From: Rhodoluna sp.
Lineage (GTDB): Bacteria > Actinomycetota > Actinomycetes > Actinomycetales > Microbacteriaceae
Length of the DNA stretch: 19,818 bases
Direction: 5' to 3'
Assembly: GCA_016462375.1 (NCBI GenBank)
Contig: JAEMTJ010000014.1
Coordinates: 1 to 19,818, forward strand
The notes under the pieces were generated by a model. The model was given only the letters and a program-made list of their open reading frames with translations, had not been told where the DNA came from and made no database searches. Position numbers and translations under genes: made by a program. Shown in pieces: positions 1 through 7,117 of the stretch (within the stretch, counting starts at the first letter, position 1; the number at the start of each line of letters is the position of its first letter).

Positions 1-3000
1 AGGAATACCCAGGTCCAGTCGATTAGGTCTCGATCTTGCAGGAACTCCCCTGATTTATCTTTAGGTGCTGGAGCAGTTAGTTGCTTAGCAGTTGCTAGAT
101 ACCTCAAGCCTGGATACTGATGGCTGAGTCTTATTTGGTTGGCTTCATCTAGCTCAACCGGAGATACCTTGACCTGGTTACCGATCAGCATTACGTCTTT
201 CAAATTCAACCGGTTGCACTGTTGTCTCAACTCGGTGACATCAATCAGGTTCTTTACTGACTGTGGTGCTTTACCGTATCTGTCTTCTAGTTCAGCCAGG
301 ATCTTCTCTAACTGTTCTCTAGTTCCCAGCTCACCGCTAGCAGCGGAGAGTTTGTGATAGGCCTCTAGTCTTAGTCTCTCTGAGTCCACGTATTCGATAG
401 GGATATGGGCATCCATCGGAATCTCTAGTTTTAGTTCAGCGGGAGACTCATGCTTTATGCCTTTGAAGTCATCAACAGCTTCACCAATCATGCGCAGATA
501 TAGATCAAAACCAACACCAGCAATATGTCCCGACTGTTCACCACCGAGTAGGTTACCTGCTCCCCTAATTTCTAGATCTTTAAGTGCAACCTGCATTCCG
601 GAGCCTAGTTCGTTATTGGCAGCGATTGTTGCAAGTCGGTCTAGTGCGAAAGGTGACAGTGGCTTATCTGGAGAGTGGAAGAAGTATGCGTAGGCACGTT
701 CTCTAGATCTACCAACTCTTCCTCTGATTTGGTGCAGCTGAGACAAACCGAAGTTCTCTGCTCTATCGACAATCAGAGTATTAGCATTAGGGATGTCGAT
801 TCCAGCTTCAATGATCGTGGTTGATACTAGAACGTCGTATCGTCTCTCCCAGAAGTCAATTACTACCTGTTCAAGCTGTGTCTCATTCATCTGGCCATGA
901 GCAACGGCGATTCTCGCTTCAGGAACTAGTTCTGCTAGTTGAGAAGCCACCTTGTCGATGGAATCGACTCGGTTGTGCACAAAGAACACCTGCCCTTCTC
1001 GGATTAGTTCTCGGTGAATCGCTGCTACAACCTGCCTCTCGTTATAAGGGCCTACGTAGGTCAGGATTGGGTGACGCTCTTCTGGAGGTGTTGCCAGAGT
1101 ACTCATTTCCCTGATGCCAGTAATGGCCATCTCTAGGGTTCTAGGAATAGGGGTAGCCGACATTGAGAGAACATCAACATTGGTTTTAATGTCTTTGAGT
1201 TTCTCTTTGTGTTCAACACCGAAGCGTTGCTCTTCATCGATAATGATTAGCCCTAAATCTCTGAACTTCACACCTGCAGAGAGTAGTCGGTGAGTTCCAA
1301 TTACGATATCGACTTCACCGGTGGCAAGAGCTGCAATTGTTTCTTTCGATTCTTTGAGCGATTGGAATCTTGATAAGGCCCTGACGTTCACTGGGAAACC
1401 AGCATATCTCTCCATAAAGGTTTCAACATGTTGACGGACCAACAGTGTGGTCGGCACAAGCACAGCAACCTGCTTGCCATCCTGAACAGCTTTGAAGGCT
1501 GCTCTGATGGCAATCTCTGTCTTACCGTAACCAACATCTCCTGCTACCAGTCGATCCATAGGAACAGGTCGTTCCATATCTCTCTTGATCTCTTCAACTG
1601 TGTTCAGTTGGTCAGGGGTTTCAACAAATGGAAAGCTATCTTCCATTTCTCTTTGCCAGGCTGTGTCAGGTAAGAAGGCATAGCCTTTGGCGTTCATGCG
1701 CAGTGAATAGAGTTTCACTAGGTCAATAGCAATCTTGCGAACAGCTTTTCTAGCATTGCCCTTGATCCTTGACCAGTCCGAGCCACCCATCTTGGATAGC
1801 ACTGGCGCTTCTCCACCAACATATTTAGTTAGGAAATCTAACTGATCGGTTGGGACATAGAGCACATCGCCCTTCATTCCTCGTTTAGAAGGTGCATATT
1901 CAATTACTAAATACTCTCGGGTGTTCTTAGCACTGCCAACACCCATCTGTCTCTGCACCATCTCAACGAACCTGCCAATGCCGTGAATCTCATGCACAAC
2001 GTAATCTCCTGCTTTGAGAGCAAGTGGGTCAACTGCTTGACCTCGTTTAGCAGCCAGCCTTGGCTTCTTCACTGGAACATAACCGGAACCTCTGCCAAAG
2101 AAATCACTATCGGTAATCAGAATCAGCTTTGCTTCAGTAGAAACAAAGCCTTTTCTGATCGGTGCATGAATTACCAGAACATCAGGTTCTGCTGTTGTCT
2201 TAGAAACCTCTGCTATGTCTTCTGGAATTTCCTCAACCAGCTGGTTAGCAATTTGATTTGCTGTTAGCAGCTCGGTGATACGTTGGGCAGTTCCATGAGC
2301 CGGGGCAGCAATGACAATCTGCATGCCCTGCTTGACCTGGTCGATGATGTAATCGGTTGGCTCAACGGTTAACCCTTTAAAGTTTGGGACTTCTAGTAAA
2401 TGCATATTCAGTTGCTTCTCTTCATCAACTAAGAACTGTGAAATGCTTACCAACTGACGCTCACCAATGTTTACGGTGAAGTCATGCAGAGTCTTAAAGC
2501 CACCTGAAGATAGGTCAATTGGCGCTTTAGCGCCTTCTATTGCTGCATCCCAGGCAGCATGGAGAAACTCTTCATTGGTTTCGATTAGGTTGAGCGCCCT
2601 GGCCATCGACTTCTCCGGTGAGAGTAAAACGACGTAAGCATCTTCAGGTAGGTAGTCAGTTATCTGACCTAAGTTATCTACCAACGCAGGAGCTAAGGAT
2701 TCCATGCCATCAACTGGAATACCTTCAGCGATCTTGGCCATCATCGTGGTGAGATTAGGAAACTCGTGTTGCATCTGGCGAGCCCGTGAAGCAACATCTG
2801 GGGTGATGATGATTTCACGAGCTGGATAGAGTGTTAGTTCTTTAGGTTTGTTATCAAGAGATCTTTGATCGGCAACACTAAACTCGCGCATCTCTTCTAG
2901 TTCATCTCCGAAGAACTCTAAGCGAACGGCATGGGCGGCTGTAGTTGGGAAAATATCTAGAATTCCACCACGAACAGCAAACTCACCACGCTTAGTGACC

Positions 3001-3548
3001 ATGTCTACTCGCTGATATGCAATCTCAACCAGCTTCAGCGATAGTTCTGGAAGTAAATAATCTTTACCGGTTTCAAGATATAGCGGTGGGTAATCGGCAA
3101 GACCTAGAACCACTGGTTGCAATGCAGCTCTTACCGAGGCAATCACAAAGACAGGTTTAGCGGACTTGTCCTTCTGCAGTTGGTTCAGTCGGTGTAATAC
3201 CTTGAGACGTTTACCAACAGTCTCAGCAGAAGGGGAGAGTCTTTCGTGCGGCAAAGTTTCCCAAGACACGAACTCTAAAACTTCAGCCTCTGGCTCAACG
3301 GCTCTTAGAAAATCTGCCAGGTCTTCAGCTTCACGACCAGAACTGACCACAACCAAAACTTGGTTAGAGAGCTTCTTCTGCGCTCTTATTCCCTGCAGTG
3401 AAGCCAAGATCCATGGTTGCGCTCCAGCAGGAGACACTATCTCTAAATGCTTCTCGTTTAGGTGTTTATTTATAGCTGCAAAGGAATATGCATCAGAAAC
3501 GCGTGCGACAAGGCGCGAGCACCCCTCAGATTCCCTGTTCGCATCCAT
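1..3548 (-). CDS. mfd: Transcription-repair coupling factor Mfd (3' end outside window)
   Basis: Mfd is an ATP-dependent DNA translocase that removes RNA polymerase stalled at lesions and recruits UvrA for nucleotide excision repair. The reading frame gives 1182 codons before the window edge, so only the last few residues are missing; actinobacterial Mfd is about 1200 residues. Visible parts in order: UvrB-like N-terminal half; CarD/RID-type RNA polymerase-interacting segment near residue 515 (GDYVVHEIHGIGRF); Walker A near 668 (GDVGYGKTE); DEEQRF box near 771; SATPIPRTL; helicase C-terminal motifs with HQIRGRVGR; a TRG-like segment (RGAGNLLGGEQSG); and the TRCF C-terminal domain (DRYG near 1086). 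The ATG at 3548 is the first start after an in-frame TAA and lies 17 nt after the pth stop, with no clear Shine-Dalgarno, so translation probably depends on coupling with pth. Identity is very secure. Confidence 0.97.
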   Translation of the reverse strand, partial: MDANRESEGCSRLVARVSDAYSFAAINKHLNEKHLEIVSPAGAQPWILASLQGIRAQKKLSNQVLVVVSSGREAEDLADFLRAVEPEAEVLEFVSWETLPHERLSPSAETVGKRLKVLHRLNQLQKDKSAKPVFVIASVRAALQPVVLGLADYPPLYLETGKDYLLPELSLKLVEIAYQRVDMVTKRGEFAVRGGILDIFPTTAAHAVRLEFFGDELEEMREFSVADQRSLDNKPKELTLYPAREIIITPDVASRARQMQHEFPNLTTMMAKIAEGIPVDGMESLAPALVDNLGQITDYLPEDAYVVLLSPEKSMARALNLIETNEEFLHAAWDAAIEGAKAPIDLSSGGFKTLHDFTVNIGERQLVSISQFLVDEEKQLNMHLLEVPNFKGLTVEPTDYIIDQVKQGMQIVIAAPAHGTAQRITELLTANQIANQLVEEIPEDIAEVSKTTAEPDVLVIHAPIRKGFVSTEAKLILITDSDFFGRGSGYVPVKKPRLAAKRGQAVDPLALKAGDYVVHEIHGIGRFVEMVQRQMGVGSAKNTREYLVIEYAPSKRGMKGDVLYVPTDQLDFLTKYVGGEAPVLSKMGGSDWSRIKGNARKAVRKIAIDLVKLYSLRMNAKGYAFLPDTAWQREMEDSFPFVETPDQLNTVEEIKRDMERPVPMDRLVAGDVGYGKTEIAIRAAFKAVQDGKQVAVLVPTTLLVRQHVETFMERYAGFPVNVRALSRFQSLKESKETIAALATGEVDIVIGTHRLLSAGVKFRDLGLIIIDEEQRFGVEHKEKLKDIKTNVDVLSMSATPIPRTLEMAITGIREMSTLATPPEERHPILTYVGPYNERQVVAAIHRELIREGQVFFVHNRVDSIDKVASQLAELVPEARIAVAHGQMNETQLEQVVIDFWERRYDVLVSTTIIEAGIDIPNANTLIVDRAENFGLSQLHQIRGRVGRSRERAYAYFFHSPDKPLSPFALDRLATIAANNELGSGMQVALKDLEIRGAGNLLGGEQSGHIAGVGFDLYLRMIGEAVDDFKGIKHESPAELKLEIPMDAHIPIEYVDSERLRLEAYHKLSAASGELGTREQLEKILAELEDRYGKAPQSVKNLIDVTELRQQCNRLNLKDVMLIGNQVKVSPVELDEANQIRLSHQYPGLRYLATAKQLTAPAPKDKSGEFLQDRDLIDWTWVF

Positions 3549-3565
3549 GGGTTAAGTCTAAGTGT

Positions 3566-4153
3566 CTATGGTGAGTGATAGACCTGCTGGGCTTCAGTTA
3601 GGCCCTTCGTGATGATTGCTTCAACTACATCGGCAGCAAGCTCTAAAGTTACCGGAAGCTCTTGTCTTTCAGTTGAGTTGAAGTCTTTTAGGACGTAGTC
3701 AGCCGAATCCATTTGTCCTGGTGGACGACCGATACCAACTCTGACTCTGATGTAGTCATTGCCGATAGCACTGATGATATCTCTAAGTCCGTTGTGACCA
3801 CCGTGACCGCCGGAGAACTTAATCTTGATAGTTTCTGGGTCGATGTCTAATTCATCGTGAATCACGATTAGCTGATCTGGTGTTAGGTCATAAAACTTCA
3901 GCAGGTTTGCTGTTGGGCCGCCAGAGGTATTCATGTATCCGAGCGATTTGGCCAGGATAAGTTTTGGAGCGTCAAAGCCCTGTCCTAGTTTGCCTTCGGC
4001 TACAAGGGCATGTGCTTTATGTGTTTTAAAAGTTGCGTTTGTTCTTTTAGCTAGAACGTCTAAGACCATCTGACCGACGTTGTGCCGATTGTGAGAATAG
4101 TCGGGCCCGGGGTTACCGAGCCCGACTATTAGATAAGTCTTGTTAGGGATAAT
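3566..4153 (-). CDS. pth: Peptidyl-tRNA hydrolase, apparent AUU start
   Basis: Pth cleaves peptidyl-tRNA released from stalled ribosomes and is essential in most bacteria. Read from 4153 the protein has 195 residues, the usual family length (E. coli 194). Active-site positions are all present in this reading: Asn14 in GLGNPGP, catalytic His24 in NRHNVG, Asn75, Asp100 in HDELD and Asn121 in GGHNGLR. The odd point is the start. The first in-frame ATG (4069) would remove Asn14 and His24, and no ATG, GTG or TTG exists between it and an in-frame TGA at 4159-4157. ATT at 4153 shares its A with the rplY TAA (TAATT) and has AAGG 7 nt upstream, imitating a TAATG coupling junction; ATC at 4150 is the alternative. 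A sequence error changing a G to T is also possible. Function is secure, the exact start is inferred. Confidence 0.93.
   Translation of the reverse strand: MIPNKTYLIVGLGNPGPDYSHNRHNVGQMVLDVLAKRTNATFKTHKAHALVAEGKLGQGFDAPKLILAKSLGYMNTSGGPTANLLKFYDLTPDQLIVIHDELDIDPETIKIKFSGGHGGHNGLRDIISAIGNDYIRVRVGIGRPPGQMDSADYVLKDFNSTERQELPVTLELAADVVEAIITKGLTEAQQVYHSP
4096..4130 (-). other. 11-bp perfect hairpin inside the 5' end of pth
   Basis: On the coding strand AATAGTCGGGC (4130-4120) is exactly complementary to GCCCGACTATT (4106-4096), with a 13-nt loop in which CGG and CCG can add three more pairs. It begins 23 nt after the proposed AUU start and overlaps the codons for IVGLGNPGPDYS. No T-tract follows, so it is not a typical intrinsic terminator. 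It could act in translation initiation or message stability; that is inference. Part of the arms is constrained by the conserved GLGNPGP coding sequence. Confidence 0.55.
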
Positions 4154-4752
4154 TACTCAGCCTTAGGTGATTCTTCAGCAACTACCGGTGCAACAGCAGC
4201 TTCTTCAGCTGCGCCAGCGCCAGTTGCGATAACAGTTGCGATTAGCACGTGGTTGTCAAGGTCTAGCTTGGCTCCTGCTGGAAGCTTGATGTCTCCTGCA
4301 GTTACGTGGAAACCAATACCTTCTTTGTTGAAGATAACTTCAACGAATTCAGGGATGGTTGTTGCGTCAACTTCTAGCTTTAGAGTCTTGTGCTCAAGGT
4401 CGATAACAGTTCCAGATTGTGATTCACCAACAACGTGAACTGGAACTTCAACGTGAACTCTTTCACCCTTGATGATTTCAACAAGGTCAACGTGCTCGAT
4501 TACCTGAGTCACAACATCCTTGGTTGCGCTCTTAACCAAGACTGTCTCAGTCTTGCCATCTAGCTCTAGCTCGATGATGGCGTTCTTGTGGCGAAGCACA
4601 AGTGCGATTTCGTGGGCTGGAAGTGTGATGTGTCTAGGGTCTGAACCGTGGCCGTAAATTACAGCTGGAGTTTTACCAATTGCGCGCTCTTTACGAGCTG
4701 CGCCTTTACCGAACTTAGTTCTAAGTTCGCCTTTTAGCTTGTTTGCTGCCAT
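4153..4752 (-). CDS. rplY: 50S ribosomal protein L25 (Ctc/TL5 type)
   Basis: L25 binds 5S rRNA in the central protuberance of the large subunit. The 199-residue protein is the long Ctc form: an N-terminal 5S-binding L25 domain (about 1-95, with KGAARKERAIGKTPAVIYGHG at its start) followed by a TL5 C-terminal beta domain (about 100-180) and an Ala/Glu/Val-rich disordered tail common in actinobacteria. ATG at 4752 is preceded by AAAGGA at good spacing. A 124-bp gap upstream is the largest in the window's left half, so a promoter for rplY-pth-mfd probably lies there, although I cannot identify one with confidence (TATGGT at 4814-4809 is a weak -10 candidate without a matching -35). The stop codon TAA overlaps the proposed ATT start of pth by one base, so the two are likely translationally coupled. 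Confidence 0.97.
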   Translation of the reverse strand: MAANKLKGELRTKFGKGAARKERAIGKTPAVIYGHGSDPRHITLPAHEIALVLRHKNAIIELELDGKTETVLVKSATKDVVTQVIEHVDLVEIIKGERVHVEVPVHVVGESQSGTVIDLEHKTLKLEVDATTIPEFVEVIFNKEGIGFHVTAGDIKLPAGAKLDLDNHVLIATVIATGAGAAEEAAVAPVVAEESPKAE

Positions 4753-4836
4753 GAGTTTTTTCCTTTATCTTTGGTGTTCAACTCAAGCGTTTTACGCGAG
4801 GAACCTTGACCATAAGATCTTGACCCCGTCGATTAC

Positions 4837-4853
4837 GGTTACGATTTGTAACC
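4837..4853. repeat. Short perfect inverted repeat upstream of rplY
   Basis: GGTTAC and GTAACC form a perfect 6-bp palindrome with a 5-nt spacer (GATTT). It sits in the 124-bp gap between the permease stop and the rplY start. There is no T-run on either side, so it is not an evident terminator. It may be a protein-binding site or a small hairpin in the transcript; nothing in the sequence decides this. Confidence 0.3.
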
Positions 4854-4876
4854 CTCGCCGTTGTTTCTAGGTAAGT

Positions 4877-6139
4877 CTAGTTGGCGCTTCGGCTCATGGC
4901 AACCCGGCGAACTGCATACCTGACCAGTACGGCTATGACTAGGATTACCGTGCTGACCTGAGCGGCAGGACCAGGCACGTTGGTTAGTAGTAACACACAG
5001 AGCAGCAAGCCTAGGACAGCAAAGATGCGGGGTTGTCTTCGTTGTTCTTTGGGTTGCTTAATTGCGGAAATGTGTCCGATTGCGTAATACAGCAGCACTG
5101 AGAAGCTGGAAAAAGCAATCACCCACTGGGTGTATTGAGATGTCTCAATCAGGGTGATTGCCCCTAGAGCAATGAGTACTTCAGCAAGCCAAGGTGATCC
5201 GAAGCGATTTCTTTTAGCAAATACTGCAGGCAATTCTTTATCTTCAGCCATGGTGGCGGCTGTTCTAGAAACTCCTGCAAGCAGGGCAAGGATGGAGCCA
5301 AGGCTGGCACCCACAACAACTAAATCGATAAGCGAAGCCGGGAACCAAGGAGCAGTGATACTTACCATCGCTTCAAATACTGCCGAAGGAACTGCTTCAT
5401 TGCTGGGTTGCAAGATCCCGATAAAGACAACGGTAATCAAAAGATAAATCACTAAGACAGCGCTTAGAGAAATCGCAATGGCTTTAGGGATGTTCTTCTT
5501 TGGATCTTTCACTTCATCGCCCAGAGTTGCCACTCTGGCATATCCTGCAAAGGCAAAGAAAATTATCGAAGCCGCTGAAAGAGTTGAGAGGTCTCCTGTT
5601 GGTAATAACATGTCGTTACTAAAACTTCTTCCCGATAAGCCATGGTTTAGACCCGTAACAATTGTGAAGACGATAAAACTTATTGTGATTATTGCTAACC
5701 CTGCAGCCATCTGAGCAGTTCTGTTAATGCCTAAAAGATTCAGTGCAGTCATTAAGAGAATTGCTGCTACTGCTGCTGGCCAACCCGGATAGCCAGGAAG
5801 CAGATATGTTTCGATAATTATGGCAATAGCTGCAATGGATGCAATCTTGCCAAAGACAAATGAGAATCCTGCGATGAAACTGAATTCTTTAGGCAGATAG
5901 ACTCTGGCGTAACTATAGACACCACCTGGTCGAGAGACATTGCTGGCAAGTTGATAAACGGAAGCGGCATTAAGGGAAGCAACTAACGCAGCAAGTGCTA
6001 AAGCGATAAAGATATGTGAATGAGCTTTATCCCAGGCAGTTGACCAAACGAAGAAGACGCCTGCTCCGAGCATTGATGCCAGACCAATGGCAACAGCACC
6101 AAAAAGGGATAGCTGTTGTTTTGGTTTAGACGTGGCCAT
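4877..6139 (-). CDS. APC-superfamily amino acid permease
   Basis: This 420-residue protein looks like an amino acid/polyamine/organocation transporter of the inner membrane. After a short charged N-terminus (MATSKPKQQ) it opens with GAVAIGLASMLGAGVFF, the unwound TM1 motif typical of APC permeases, and continues with about 12 hydrophobic helices and a conserved FFAFAGYARVATLGDEVKDPKKNIPKAI-type loop (seen around residues 195-220). The substrate cannot be told from sequence. I prefer ATG at 6139, which overlaps the end of prs by 14 nt; a TTG at 6142 directly before it would add one residue. There is no strong Shine-Dalgarno, which fits coupling to prs. It sits between prs and rplY, which are near neighbours in M. 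tuberculosis, so it looks like a lineage-specific addition to the operon. Confidence 0.88.
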   Translation of the reverse strand: MATSKPKQQLSLFGAVAIGLASMLGAGVFFVWSTAWDKAHSHIFIALALAALVASLNAASVYQLASNVSRPGGVYSYARVYLPKEFSFIAGFSFVFGKIASIAAIAIIIETYLLPGYPGWPAAVAAILLMTALNLLGINRTAQMAAGLAIITISFIVFTIVTGLNHGLSGRSFSNDMLLPTGDLSTLSAASIIFFAFAGYARVATLGDEVKDPKKNIPKAIAISLSAVLVIYLLITVVFIGILQPSNEAVPSAVFEAMVSITAPWFPASLIDLVVVGASLGSILALLAGVSRTAATMAEDKELPAVFAKRNRFGSPWLAEVLIALGAITLIETSQYTQWVIAFSSFSVLLYYAIGHISAIKQPKEQRRQPRIFAVLGLLLCVLLLTNVPGPAAQVSTVILVIAVLVRYAVRRVAMSRSAN

Positions 6140-7100
6140 CAAACAGGCTGGTCACACTGTCATCATTGAATACCGATGAGATGGCTCTAGCAATAAGCGG
6201 TGCAATCGAAAGCACTGTTAGTTTCTCGAAATACTTGGAAGCATCGATTGGCAGAGTGTTAGTGACAATCACGTTGTCAACATCGGGGCCTGAGAGTCTC
6301 TCAACCGCAGGGTCACTGAAGACCGCGTGGGTCGCGGCCACGATGATTCTGCCTGCGCCATTATCTCTGAGTGCCTTAGCAGCAGCAACGATTGTTCCAG
6401 CGGTATCAATCATGTCGTCGACCAAAATACAGACTCGACCTTCAACATCTCCAACAAGCTCATTTACCTGAACCTGGTTTGGTTTGTTTGGGTCACGACG
6501 CTTGTGAATAATCGCTAGTGGTGCGCCTAGTCGATCTGCCCAAATATCTGCAACACGAACCCGACCGGAGTCAGGAGAGACCACGGTGAGGTTTTCTGAA
6601 CCAAAGGTTTGCTTCACATAGTCAGCTAGCAGAGGCAACGCCCAGAGGTGATCTACCGGTCCATCAAAGAAACCCTGAATCTGCGGTGAGTGCAAATCGA
6701 CTGACATCAAACGGTCTGCACCGGCTGCCTTGTATAGGTCTGCAACCAATCTTGCCGAGATAGGTTCACGTCCCTTGTGCTTTTTGTCTTGTCTGGCATA
6801 AGGGAAGAAGGGTGAAACAACTGTTATTCGCTTAGCGCTAGCGCGCTTAAGGGCATCAATCATGATTAGCTGTTCCATCAACTGATCGTTGATTGGGGCT
6901 GAGTGAGATTGGAGAACGAAAGCATCAACACCGCGAACACTTTCTTCAAAGCGAACAAAGATCTCGCCATTGGCAAAGTCATAAGAGGTAGTCGGAACGA
7001 TCTCAATGTTGAGTAAAGTGGCAACCTCTTGAGCTAACCCAGGATGTGCTCTTCCGCTAGCTAATACCAAACGCTTCTGTCCGGTTGACTTGATCTGCAC
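6126..7100 (-). CDS. prs: Ribose-phosphate pyrophosphokinase (PRPP synthase)
   Basis: Prs makes PRPP from ribose 5-phosphate and ATP for purine, pyrimidine, histidine, tryptophan and NAD synthesis. The 324-residue length fits class I enzymes. Visible motifs are the N-terminal ASGRAHPGLAQEVA segment, FPYARQDKKHKGREPIS (flexible/ATP loop, about 100-118), DLHSPQIQGFFD (metal/ATP site, from about 133), VSPDSGRVRVADIW and the PRPP-binding loop VDDMIDTAGTI (from about 227). The GTG start at 7100 has AGGAG six bases upstream. It lies 17 nt after glmU and overlaps the downstream permease start by 14 nt. The glmU-prs pairing is widespread in bacteria and gives strong support. Confidence 0.97.
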   Translation of the reverse strand: MQIKSTGQKRLVLASGRAHPGLAQEVATLLNIEIVPTTSYDFANGEIFVRFEESVRGVDAFVLQSHSAPINDQLMEQLIMIDALKRASAKRITVVSPFFPYARQDKKHKGREPISARLVADLYKAAGADRLMSVDLHSPQIQGFFDGPVDHLWALPLLADYVKQTFGSENLTVVSPDSGRVRVADIWADRLGAPLAIIHKRRDPNKPNQVQVNELVGDVEGRVCILVDDMIDTAGTIVAAAKALRDNGAGRIIVAATHAVFSDPAVERLSGPDVDNVIVTNTLPIDASKYFEKLTVLSIAPLIARAISSVFNDDSVTSLFDGHV

Positions 7101-7117
7101 TTCGGTCTCCTGTTTTC

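Noticed and set aside
3166..3555. 129-codon plus-strand open frame
   Set aside because: It is antisense to the N-terminal region of mfd and resembles no known protein.
3566..4069. pth starting at ATG 4069
   Set aside because: It would remove the catalytic His and the GLGNPG loop, leaving 167 residues; the upstream codons continue the Pth alignment without interruption.
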